From NCBI GenBank assembly GCA_025345505.1, contig JANVCC010000049.1:10528492-10592491 (forward strand): 64,000 bases of DNA. The letters are read 5' to 3'. Below the pieces are notes generated by a model, which was not told the DNA's origin, made no database searches, and saw only the letters and a list, made by a program, of their open reading frames with translations. The translations under genes and the position numbers were made by a program. Position 1 is the first letter of the stretch. Every line of letters starts with the position of its first letter. Positions 25,581-36,693 of the stretch are shown here, piece by piece. The stretch is from Todiramphus chloris collaris. Lineage: Eukaryota; Chordata; Aves; Coraciiformes; Alcedinidae.

Positions 25581-28242
25581 TAGTAACTCAGCTCACTCTG
25601 CAGGGATGAGAATAGAAGGTTGCCTTCATCTCATGCTTTCTGAGATCATGTGGGGATGTTTTTTTCTTGCTGGGGAGCTGAGACTGGGAGTCTCACAGAG
25701 CCTTGCCAGCAGCTGTGCTCATTTCTGGTCAGGGTTGACAGCACATGGAGCCCTTTGTCTTGCTGCTGTGACTGGTGCTCATTCTGCAAACCGTAGCAGC
25801 TGTGCTGGCTCCTGCAAGGCCAGTTCTTTGTGCGCAGAGAGAAACCAGAGGCAAAAGGGAACCTGCTTTGTGTTTCTTGGGAATGGGCAGACCTTTGCCC
25901 TCAGCCAGCCCTGTGCTGTTGTTGCCTTCTCCCTTCTCTCTCCACAGCGATGTGGGGTGATGGCAGGTGGCGAGGACGCTGCTGCTGCCAGCATGCTGGG
26001 AGCCAGAGGCTGCACAGAGCTGCAGATGCATTGCTTGCTTCAGGAGCAGTGACCCCTGTGGACAACTGGCTGAAGTGGCTCATCCCAGCCCTGTGGGGGC
26101 CAGAGCTGCCTTCACATCAGCAGAGGAAGGGCTGGCAAAACAGCTGGCAGATAGTCAGGCTGCTAGAGTTAACCAGAGCACCATGCCTGACAGTGAGGAC
26201 ACCCAGCTGCCTCAATCTGTGCCCAGCTCTCACTGGGGCTAAATTATGGTACAGCAGTGCCTGTCTCAGTACTGTTAAGCCAAGCCTGATGGCAGCTGTC
26301 CCAGCACCAGTCATCCTGGCACTGGTGACACAGTCCTGGCACCAGTACTGACTCAGACAGTACTGTCCAACACCAGTTGTCCCAGCATTTTATTGCCTGG
26401 ACACCAGCTTGGCCCAGTACAAGCTGGTGCAGTCCCAGTGCAGGTTCCTCCAGCCTGTACAATAGGGAGGGCACCTGCAACGTGGCTGGGCAAAGAGCTA
26501 GTCCTGGTTTCTGGCCTTGCTCATTGAGCACCTGCTTGTGAATGTGAGCAAAATGCTTCTTCCTCAGCTTACATGCCTGTGGCCAAGTACCTGGCAGGGG
26601 AGAAGTCAGCTCCTTCTTCCAGCACCCTCCTTCTTGCTGGAGCACCACAGCCCCTTGAAAACCTTCCCTCTTTTCCTATTGAACATACAGATTTGATCAT
26701 CTGAACGTGGGAAGAGTGCATAGCTGAGCTGTACAGACTCAGTGACCAAATGCTGGCCTTGGACCAGAGCTGCTGGTGCAGGACATAACCACAGCTGGGA
26801 ACACTGGGTTTCCTGGAGCTAGAGCCATCTTGGGACTGTGGTCAGCCAGGCATTGCTGTCCTGCCTTCAGTTTGGATCCCCTTCCCAACATCTGGCACAA
26901 ATAAAGCATGCGTCAATGTCAAACATAATATATTTATAGCAAAAATAGGCTCTTTCTATAGCTTCCATACACAAAGCTTTCTCCCCGTACATTTACGCAG
27001 TAAACAGGTTAACTGAAGCAGCGTGCACTGGGATGACTTGACAGCTGCCCTTGCTTCAGGCTCCCACTTGTAATGGGTGGCCTCATTTGCCTTTCATGGC
27101 TGCTTTCTGGAGCCTGGACTGGATCCCCCACGCCTCCCCATCCAGAGGCTGCTGCATCAGCAGGGAACAGCCTTGGGACAGGGGGGAGTAGTGGTGCATA
27201 CTCCTGCTTGCCAGGCAGAGGGCAAGGCTGCTGCACAGGCTGCCTCTGTTAAAACAGGTTCAAGAAGAAGCTTCCTGTAGCTCACATATGCTGACTGCAA
27301 GCTTTTCCACCATGCTGTTAAGCAGAAAGTGAGGGGGCACAGGACCTCAGCCCTTATGGTGGTAAGAAGATACAAGCCATGCTAACTCAGGAAGCCTCTC
27401 TTGTTCCTCCTGTGCTTTCACTGATAGGAAGCAGAGGAGGGGCTTTTGGGAAAGCTCCCCAAGGACTGCCTGAAGTCCCCTGCAGAAACCTCCAGAGCCT
27501 GAATGCTGTCACAGACCTTCTCACCCTGCTGTCAGAGAAGGCAGAGCACTAGGCCAGCCAGACAGAAAGAGCTTCACAGTTTGGAGTTCATCTGGGTCAT
27601 TGCTTGTCCATCCCAGAGGAGTTTGGCACATAAACCTAAAGGGCAGGATGCATGGGCAGCAAGTGCATCCTCTCCTTGTCCCAGGCTGGGGAAAGGCCCT
27701 CACTTGGAGTCAGTGTTCCTCTCTGCCTGGCCATGTAACAGGATATTGCAATGCACTCACAAGTTGGCTGCACTGTTCTTAAGTGAGATTCATCCTCAAC
27801 AAGGCCAGTTGCTGAAGGATGGCTTGCAAATGGGGCAGCCACTGCAGCACAGGGAGGGAAGCCAGCTCTCCCCTCTGCCCTCTCTACAGCAGCCAAAGCT
27901 CCCACAGTGTGTGGGCAAGGAGTTTCTGCTCACAGGAGAGCATCCCCCTAAATTAGCCCAGTCCCCTCCTGCCTCCCTCTCCCCTCTTTGGCAGTCCTCC
28001 TTGGACATGTTCAAGTCTCCAGCACCACACCAACATCTCAGCAGCATGGACTTGCCTCACAGTTTGGTAATTGCACATAACAGGGCCACTTCAGCAAGCC
28101 CCACAAGGGCAGGGAGGGAGGGGAGAAGATGACAGTCAGGTAAACTGAGTAATCCCTCAGTCTGTCCCAGCATGATGAGTCATGCATGAGTCCCAGGAGA
28201 GAGGATGCTGCCCAGCCCTGCCACAGTGCAGCTCCCCACTGT
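25581..28242. other. Intergenic DNA / sestrin 3' flank
   Basis: No coding exon is supported. GC content rises here compared with the FOXO4 side. A degenerate local repeat built on 'ccagcaccagt' and 'ctggcactggt' occupies about 26270-26450. AATAAA occurs on the + strand at 26900-26905. On the - strand, AATAAA (plus-strand tttatt near 26385) could end the sestrin transcript, giving a 3'UTR of about 1.9 kb, but nearer weak signals are equally possible. Several open frames of 70-210 codons are present on both strands and look like GC-rich chance frames. Confidence 0.45.
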
Positions 28243-31200
28243 CTAGGAGATCATGTACTGGGTGATGGCCTGCAATGCATACAGCAGCTCTGCCTGCATT
28301 CGGGCTTCCAGGATGAGCAAGTTCACGTGGACCTAAGGGAGAAGCAAGAGAGGTTCAGGCAGCCGCAGTGTGCTATGAGCAGTGGTGCAATGAAGTGCCC
28401 AGCTGGGCTAGTGAGTCTTTTGGCATGGGACAAAATGCCACCATTTTTTCCAGCACAGGCAGCTGCCCTTTCTCCTTCCTCCCAGTCCTGCAGGCTGTGG
28501 CTACCTCTCAGAGCCACATGCTGGGGAGTCCACAGCACACTTAGCACCAGCATGCTGGGTTGGCACTGGCACAGTCACTGCTGCCCACAGCAGCCACTTC
28601 TGCAAGTTACAGCTGGACCAAGGGCTTGTCTGGAGGCATTTACTGATGGGGTAATGGCCTTGGAGATCCCCATGCTGCCAGTGGCCCCTGTGCTCATCAC
28701 ACTGTGGGCAGCCCCATGCCATGCTAAGCCCAATTCCTTACAACCAGTTTCCATTTCCCTCCCACCTGCCTCAGACTGGTTTGGTGTCTCAAAGGTTTCC
28801 CATACACCCCAAGAAGCACCCCAGCCTGCAACCCTGCCCACTCCTGACCCCACCGCAACTGGTCAGAGCCAGGGGCTGGCTGTCCCACCTTTTCACTGTG
28901 CTGGAACTGCTTCCAGAACCTATCAAACATTTCTGAGTTTGTCTTCTCTGGGTAGCAGGTTACAGTTTTAATGTAAACTTTGAGCATTCGCTCCAGGAGG
29001 TGATTCACTTCTGCATAGTCATAGTCATCGTACCTGTAGGAAGCACAGGAGCGAGTCACAGCCAGCACTGTTGTCCCTACAGAGCACCGCATCTGTGGTC
29101 TGCCCAGGGCATGGCACAGCCACAGGGCAGGGGGACACATGACAGTGGTCACTATGCACTTGAAGCCCCTTCCCCAAAGCGCCCTGCCCTGGCCAGAGAA
29201 GCTGAAGTCTCTCTTACCTGCCCTGCCCAACATCCAGGCAGGCAATTCACCTCTGTCTCTTTTCTAAGCTCATCTGCAAGACAGCAGTGCCCTACCGTCC
29301 TCCCACCTGGGTCAGGTCAGTTTTCTCCCCTGGACCGCAAGATTGGTTTTCCTACCTAATGCCAAACATGCAGTGAATGTAGTTCCAGATGCCTCTCTTG
29401 AAGACAGAGGGTTCACAGCCCTGCCGCTTGGCCATGGCACTGCTTTGCAGACCATCCACCATCCGAAACTTCTCATCCAGGAGATGCCCAATGTCAGAGT
29501 AGAGCCGATTGACCAGTGAGAAGCCATGGTCTTCCCAGGAGTAATCCTGTTGAGCACAGCAAGAGGCTTTTGCAACTGCAAAAAGGAGCCCAGGGCACAT
29601 TCCCAGGAAGAAGGGTTGGAGACCTCAGGATGCATCAGAATTCAATAGGTTTCCTATGGGAATGGCTCTGCCACAAACTACAACATCCCTCATCAGGCAG
29701 CTTTTGAGTAATTTTAACCCTTGCCTCCATGAGGGCAGTGTGGAGAAATCAGCAGCCTTTGGGGACAGAAGTCACTGGTTGCCTCCCTCTCCCTAGCCCT
29801 AGTGGGGCAGGTCCCCTCTCAGAGCAGTTTGGAAAAGCAGCTGCACCAGATCCGCGAGGGGGGGGGGGGAGAGGAGGGGAGGAGAGGAAAGAGGAAAAAG
29901 GAAGAAGGAAAGAGGAAGCCTGGTCTGCTGCCCACCAAGAGAGCAGGAGCCTCACCTGGACTCTGAATACCTGTGTCTGATCCTCATCCTGCCGGGCAAA
30001 GTCTTGGTATCCAAAGTCAGGGTCCTGCATGTAGCATGCAAGATTGGTGGCACCAGTGACTTCCCCATCAGTATCAGCGAGAGGGAAGAGCCCTGCAGAT
30101 GGGTCAGAGTGATACTCAGCTGCCCTGTTACCAGCAGCTGCAGGTATTGAAAGCCAGGCCTTGATGTGCCTCTTTGGGAAGCATCACTGCTTCTTCCCCA
30201 CCCTGCCAGCATCCCAGGAGCCCCTCTCTGAACCACACATCACAGAAAATGTAAATATAGACATGGGGGAGCAACACCTAGGGATGCCATATGAACTCCC
30301 TTCCTGCACACCCACCTCTGCTCCCTGCCCCTCACCTTCCTCTTGATCTTGCTGCAGCAGCCTCATCTCCTCCCTGCCCTCGGTCTCCACGTGGATCCGC
30401 TGCATGCATTCCCGGAGGGAATCCAGCTCCATGCAGGAGTCCAGGGACTGCACAGACACATGCTCAGGGGTAAGGGCATCAATCTCAGCTGTGTCCCCAT
30501 CCCCCTGCAGAACCACCCTTGGGGGCTCACCCGATTACGGTTGATGTGCAGCAGTTCCTGGCTGCAGCTGTTGCCAGCGGTGGCTTCGTAGAAGCACTCA
30601 TTCCCAGGTGACAAGAGCTTCAGTGAGCCTCGGCCCCCCAGCCCCTCATCCTGCTCACAGCCACAGCCGAAGACAAAGCTGGCAAGCGCATGGCAGTGAG
30701 CCAGAAGGACAACGGCGTGCACCAGCTCTGCCAGAGACCAGCTCCACTCGCTGATTTTCAGTAGCTTCTGCAGCACACAGACAGACCAGCAATGCAATGT
30801 GGGCAGAGTGCCAGCACACCCACCACCGCCCTGGTCCCTGTCTGACAGGCCCCCCCCCCCCAATACCTCAATGTGCTCCTTGGTGATGAGCCATGGCCGG
30901 TGTGCCAGAATCTTGTTGATCTCATTGAGATTCCGGAGTTTGGGGGGGATGAAGTCAAGGCCACGCAGCCACTGGGGATCACCCCCTGCCCGTAGGAACT
31001 GCAGCACATGCAAGTTCACCAGGTACCGGCACTGGTGCCGGGCAGCTGCCTGCAAGAGCAGCAAGTCAGCATCGCCACACTGCACTGGCAGGACAGGTGT
31101 CCTAGGACCCCACACCCACCTCTTACCCAACCTCCAGGATATCATGATTTTGGCCTCTGCAGAGAAGCCTATGGCACAGGCTGCTTGTTGGTGGGAGAGC

Positions 31201-34200
31201 AGGAAGCTCTGTGGGGTTTGGCAGAACCCCCTGTCCCCTCTGACAGTTCCTAGCGGGGCTCACCATGATGGCAATGTAGTGCCGGCAGTCAAAGGGCAGC
31301 GGACCATCCATGTGCATCAGGTAGTGCTGCATCTTGAGGAAGCTGTCAAGGTACTGTGGGTGGTAACCCATTTGCTGGGTCACTGCCTCCAGCCATCCCC
31401 GGTTTGCCAGTACCTTCACAAAGAGGAACTGGGGACACTCAGATTCGCTGCCAGACATCTTCACCACCTGCATGGAACACACTCTGCTTAGCTCTCCCCA
31501 GAGCAACCCTCTGCAACAGCCCACCCCAGACAAGTCCAAGCTCTGTGAGGGGCTGGGATCCCCCCTCCCAGCTTGATGGTCCCAGAGGGACACCATCAGG
31601 TCAGGTGCCACTGCAGAGGGCTCAGGTAGGGGACCTGATCAGACCACTGCTTAGTGGGGTCACTGCTAGTAGGAGGACAGGCTGCAAGAAACACAGCTTG
31701 GTCTCTGCCTGGGAGAGAGCATTGCCTGGTGAATAGAAGCAAAGGGCAAACTAGAGTGATGTTTCCTCACAGCCTTAGAGGTTAATGTAAGGCCGGAGTA
31801 GGAAAAACATGACAGATGAAAGACCTCCCATAATGGAGCAGCCCATACTGGCCTTACTGCGAGGCCCCTGCCATGACAGCATTGAGCCCTCCCACCCAGC
31901 ACCGGGAAAGGGGTTGTGCTGAGCTGTCCCAGACTCCTGTTCTGGCAAGCCAAGGGGCAAGCAGCCACATGGTTAGGAGCACATGGAGGGACTCAGAGGT
32001 CTCCCCATGCACTGCCCAAGGAAACAGCATGGGAACAAGGCCTGCAGCACATGGGTATGTGGCAGAGCTAGCTCCAGGTGCATCCACTGGTGAAAACACA
32101 GACAGTCCACTTAGCGAGGCAGGTCCATACATACCCAGCAGCATCTGTGCCAACCCTGTGCCAGTGTCCCAGCCCTGAACCACGCAACCCCAGTCCCTCC
32201 CAAGAGGGTGGTGGGAGCCAAGGGCAGGGGATGTGCAAAAGGCACCCGGGTAGCTGCTGTGCTCCAATGGCCTCTTCACCACACCTCCTACCCAACAGTG
32301 GGGGTCTGCATCTACAGGCTGCTTGCACCAAGGCATGGGCATAGCAGGCACTAAGCCTCGTCACACATAAAGTCATGGCTTCCACTCATGCACAGGAATC
32401 CAGATGAAGAAGGTGCACCTAACCCACTTTGGGCTTCAACCAAAATCTCCGCGGGGAGCAGTTGGCCCTGCTGGTACTGCTGTCATCTTCCTCCCACCCA
32501 TCTCTGTGCAGTCACCCGAAGGCTGGTGACCAGGGCATGGCAACCACAGTGGCATGGAAGCAAAGCAGAAGCATGTCTGCAAACCAGTCACTAGTCCACC
32601 ATGACTTTGCTGGATAAAAAATTGTCTGGATGGCCAGGCCTGAAGAGTTGTGGTGAATGGAGTTAAATCCAGCTGGCAGATGGTCACAAGTGGTGGTCAC
32701 CAGGGCTTAGCACTGGGGCAGGTTCTCTTTAATAACTTTATTTTATCTAGATGAAGGGATCGAGGGCATCCTCAGTAAATTTTCAGATGACACCAAGTTA
32801 GGCAGGTGTGTCAATCTGCTTGAGGGTAGGGAGGCTCTACAAAGGGATCTGGACAGGCTGGATTGATGGGCCAAGGCCAGTGGTATGAGGTTCAATAAGG
32901 TCAAGTGTCAGGTCCTGCAAATGGGTCAGAACAACCCCAAGCAATGCTACAGGCTTGGAGAAGAACAGCTGGAAAGCTGTCTGTCAGAAAAGGACCTCAG
33001 GGTGCTGATCTACAACCAGCTGAATATGAGGCAGCAGTGTGCCCAGGTGGCCAAGGCAGCCAACAGCATCCTGGCTTGTATCAGAAATAGTGTGGTCAGC
33101 CGGACTAGGGATGTGATTGACCCCTGTACTCAGCACTGGTGAGGCTGTGCTCCCAAGTAACAAGTGATACAGGACAAGAGGAAATGGCTTCAAGTTGTGC
33201 CAGGGAAGGTTTATGTGGGATATTAGGAAAAATTTCTTCACAGAAAGAGTTTTAAAGCACAGAAATGGGCTGCCCAGGGAAGTGGTGGAGTCATCATCCC
33301 TGGAAGTATTTAAAAGTTGTGTACATGTGGTGCTGAGGGACATGGTTTAGTGGTGACCTAGCAATGTGGTGTTAATGGTAGGACTTGATGATCTCTTCCA
33401 ATCAAAATGATTCTATGATTTTATGATTGCTCCATGACCCTGGAGCCATTGCCAGTCAGGACACATGCATTGCCCTAACCAGTAACCCTGATGCTCCATG
33501 CACCTCGCCTTGCCAGCAGCTATCTTGCCAATCAGAGAGATGCACAAGGCCTTAATTTCTGCAGCAGCTCAGCATGCCACCAGGAGGCAACCCAGAGGGT
33601 CAGGGCAGCACCAGAAGGGAGATCAAAGCTGCAGGGCATGAAGTGGAGCACCCCAGGGGGAGGCAGAGTGGCATTGAGCCACACAGCAGCACAAAGCAGT
33701 CACACACACACTGGAAGTGCAGGAAGCAGCTCTGGCTATTTTCTACCATACTGTACTTCTGATAAGAACACCATCACTCAGGTGTTAAGAAATTCCTTGA
33801 TGTCATTTTGAGCCTCCTTTTCACTTTTGGCCAAGCAGGTCCAAAGAAAACCAAATTCCCAGATTAAAATGGGGAAGGATGAAGAGCACTGGCTTCTCTG
33901 TCCCATGGGAGAAGGTGCAAACCAGAAGTGATCAGCAGAAGTCCCCCGCAAAGTTCCCCTCAGTGAAATGATCTGTCCTGAGGACACCCATGGGGATACA
34001 GCCACTGGTCTTCTCATTCTGGTGGGCAGAGATAGATGAGCCAGGGTCCCTTCTACTCCCCCCAGGGAAACGTGATCCCCAGAAAGGAGTGTGTGACAAG
34101 CTCAGCCTCCATGCTGCCAGCTCTTCTGTCTCTGCTTCTCCAGGTGATGATGGAGCGAGGGACCAGGCAGACATGGGCTGGAAGGGGAGGATGAACGAAT

Positions 34201-35357
34201 GTGGAGGGCAGTCCCCCACATCATCTCTCATCCCCCAGCTGGGATCTCCTGACTTTTTCCCATGGCACTGGCTCAGGCCAAGGTCTCTCCTGCTGTCACC
34301 ACCACTCACATCCCAAGGCCTTGCCTCCCCAGTCTCTCGCATCACCCTCAGTGTCACCTTCCTCACCCTGCCCTCCCTTCTCCTCCCCTGCACGACTCGC
34401 AGCCTTGGGCAGTGGGAGCATATCCCCCCTCTTGCCATCTCCCTCCCCGGGAGGAGGCTCTTGTATGACCAAGCCCCCTGAAACCCAACAGGTACCTCGA
34501 CCTCCTCCCCACCTCCAACCTCACCTCCTCCCTGCCTGGGCAGGTGCTGTCGGGAACGATGCCCCAGCACTGCCCAGCCAGCCAATCTCCGGACAGCAGT
34601 TTGCATGTAAAGCAGGCAGGAGGATAAAGCCCAACCGGCCCTGCGACCGGGAGCAAGCCGGGGCAGCGCTGCGAGCCGCAGGAGAGGGGCCAATGGACTC
34701 AACCTCACTCTCGCACCCGGGCGGATAATACTCCGCGGTGTGACACACACACCCCCCTCGGGGTTCCACCACGCCGTGAAACCACGGCTCTGTCGGTACC
34801 ATTGGCTCCGCAAGTGACGGTAGCTTGGGAACAAGGCTGCGGCTGACACCTCTCTCCCACCCCTCGGCCCCAGTTCTCAAGGGGACAGGGAAAGTTCTAG
34901 TGCCCGCGGCAGGGGCCCTCACGCCGGTACCGGCGCCGGCTGCCGATAACCGGGGCCCCATTGTGCAGGCGACGGCGGCAGCAGCGCCCCCGGTGCGCGG
35001 CACGGGCAGTGCAGGCGGACAGAGAAAAACAAGTTTGATTGGCAGTGATGGAGGCACGGCGCCTCCCGTATCCCGCACAATGGAGACGGGAACGATGCCG
35101 CCGCACCGTCACCGGTACTGGACTGCCGACCACCACATCGAGAGACTGGTCCCCTCCGGCCCCGCGCACGGCCTGCGGACGGCGGAATTGCCCCGGCTGC
35201 TGATGTCTCAGCCGGGTTGTGCTGGTGGCGGCAAGCATGGCCGAGCCCGGTGCTCCCGTACGGACTCCAGTGGCGGCGGGGCGGGTCCTACCTGCCCCGG
35301 CAGCCGCTGGCATCGGCTTCCTCGGGGGTGCTCCACGCTCCGGGGACACACGATCAT
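28243..35357 (-). CDS. Sestrin, candidate fourth vertebrate paralog
   Basis: Complete sestrin gene, 454 aa as modelled (human sestrins 480-492). Exons, - strand: 35357-35292, 31467-31264, 31049-30867, 30767-30531, 30447-30336, 30092-29956, 29546-29356, 29033-28889, 28332-28243. All introns are GT-AG and all phases agree. Sestrins inhibit GATOR2 and so mTORC1, and have a redox N-terminal half. Seen: [14 protein letters not shown] with the Cys97/Tyr99/His104 triad; [28 protein letters not shown]; a divergent middle loop (about 190-290); [46 protein letters not shown]; and a C-terminus like LLYALRAITRYMT. Exon 1 begins MIV, as SESN2 does, in a CACCATGA context. The leucine pocket is altered. It faces FOXO4 tail to tail, as SESN1 faces FOXO3. 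It is closest by eye to SESN1, yet too divergent to be SESN1 itself. Exon 1 is less certain than exons 2-9. Confidence 0.93.
32605..33432 (+). mobile_element. CR1 LINE fragment C, in sestrin intron 1
   Basis: CR1 copy lying antisense to the sestrin gene. It begins within the reverse-transcriptase region (a 'gtggtgaatggagttaaatccagctggc' homologous stretch), passes [18 protein letters not shown] and EKDLRVLI, and ends with the CR1 3'UTR and a 'gattctatgattttatgatt' tail. An internal deletion joins the coding part to the 3' part near 33150. It fills much of the central part of the first intron of the sestrin gene. Confidence 0.9.
34290..34815. repeat. Direct duplication, copy 1
   Basis: About 525 bp closely similar to 35752-36262. 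The best-matching core includes a stretch running from the 'cacgactcgcagccttggg' segment to the 'gtttgcatgtaaagcaggca' segment, nearly identical over roughly 250 bases. Copy 1 lies in sestrin intron 1. The core contains a CCAAT box (cagccaatc), an octamer-like TTTGCAT and, in this copy only, a TATA-like GGATAAAG. Similarity fades to both sides. Origin unknown. Confidence 0.85.
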
Positions 35358-35760
35358 GGTGAGCCTGTGTCGTGCTCAGTACCAGTAACCGGCGCCAGTA
35401 GTGCCCACCCCTCCTGCCCAGTCCCGGGCGCCGGCAGTGTTGAGCCGGGCACCGCGGGAGTCTGAGCTGCGAGGGGCGTGCCCGCCGCTGCGCCTCTACC
35501 AATCACCGTCGTGAGGGGCCGTGCCGACGACGGCCACGCCCCCAATCGGCCGCGGTGGGGCAGGAGCCCGACGCACCCTGTGGCCAGGGCTGGGAAGTTA
35601 CCCGTCCGTCAAGCGCAGAGGCGTCGCCCGCCTCGGCCAGGAGGTGGGGTCCGGCCTGTCCGCCGCTGGGGTGGTGGGGGTCGGTGTGTCCCCCTGCGCC
35701 CGTGTCCTCATCCCCTCCGTCGGCTGCTGCCAGCTTACTCAGCACAAGATGTCTCCTGCC
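34620..35760. promoter_or_regulatory. CpG island, sestrin promoter
   Basis: Dense CpG, GC-rich sequence surrounds the sestrin start codon at 35357. It lies between the two copies of the direct duplication. No TATA box is evident on the - strand upstream of the start, which fits a CpG-island promoter. Long open frames on both strands across the island are explained by composition: stop codons are rare in GC-rich DNA. Confidence 0.7.
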
Positions 35761-36262
35761 GGCAGCACTAGCCACGTCTCCAAGCCTTGCCTCCCCAGTC
35801 TCTTATACCGCCCACAGTGTCACCTTCCTCGCCCTCTCAGCACATAACCCTCCTCCTTCCCTGCACGACTCGCAGCCTTGGGCAGTGGGAGCATATCCCC
35901 CCCTCTTGCCATCTCCCTCCCCGGGAGGAGGCTCTTGTATGACCAAGCCCCCTGAAACCCAACAGGTACCTCGACCCCCTCCCCACCTCCAACCTCACTT
36001 CCTCCCTGCCTGGGCAGGTGCTGTCGGGAAGATGCCCAGCCAGCCAATCGCCGGGCAGCAGTTTGCATGTAAAGCAGGCAGACGGATGGAAGAGCCGAGC
36101 CAGCCCTGCACCCGGGAGCAAGCTGAGGAAGTGCTGGAAGCCACAAAAGAGCACCACATGGCTAGACAAGACTCTGTGGCATGAACCCCATGCCTCTCAG
36201 TGTTCCATCCCTCCATGAAGTCCACAGCTCTGTTAATACTGGTGGCTCTGTCAGTCCTCTCT
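35752..36262. repeat. Direct duplication, copy 2
   Basis: Second copy of the 34290-34815 unit in the same orientation, offset about 1.46 kb. It lies upstream (5') of the sestrin promoter and before the CXorf65-like gene. CCAAT and octamer-like elements are kept, but the TATA-like GGATAAAG of copy 1 is not. Differences are single-base changes and small gaps, suggesting an old but not ancient duplication. Confidence 0.85.
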
Positions 36263-36693
36263 ATCCCTGTCTAGGTCTCTGCCCCACACCTTCACTTGCA
36301 TGGACATGCTTGGCACTGGAGGCTGCAGTGGCTGGTTGGAGGCATGAGGTTGATGAAGCATGGGGACAGCAAGCATGGGGACAGGGAAGAGAGCCATAAG
36401 GTCCCCTGGGCGTGCAGGAAGCAGACCTACACCCTGAAGATGCTGGAGGAGAGGACACCTGCCACAGAGACACTGTTCTCCACAGCACGAGGTTAAGGAG
36501 CAGTAAGGGGCTGCTGATGGCCCCCAGGGTGTCCAGCATGACCTTGCCCACCTTCACCAAGGCCACCTCTGCCCTCAGGACAGGGAGTCACTGTCCTGTT
36601 GTCCCATGGTCATGTGACCTGTCTGTACCTCATCACTGTGGGCACTTCTGGGACCCCCAGTGACCAGGGAACTCAACCTGCTTGGAGACCTAC
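36263..36693 (-). other. Probable last exon and 3' part of CXorf65-like gene, unresolved
   Basis: The last CXorf65-like exon should lie here or slightly below, downstream on the - strand. Candidate open frames exist (for example a - strand frame ending at 36261) but none matches the human C-terminal half by eye. Nothing else is recognised. Confidence 0.35.

Noticed and set aside
27503-28132. 209-codon + strand open frame below the sestrin stop
   Set aside because: No similarity to any family I know, no splice or promoter support; likely chance in GC-rich sequence.
28186-28971. 261-codon + strand open frame
   Set aside because: It lies antisense to the last two sestrin exons, whose protein match is unmistakable.
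28243-31467. Sestrin as a retrocopy or pseudogene
   Set aside because: It has eight introns with consistent phases, no internal stop in any exon, and conserved core motifs.
32605-33432. CR1 open frame as a host gene
   Set aside because: It is the C-terminal part of CR1 ORF2, with the typical 3' tail, and is shared with the other copies in this window.
34825-35388. 187-codon + strand open frame across the sestrin CpG island
   Set aside because: No recognisable domain, composition-driven, and antisense to the sestrin exon 1.
36261-36566. Last exon of the CXorf65-like gene
   Set aside because: Location fits, but no frame resembles the human C-terminal half, so it was not added to the model.
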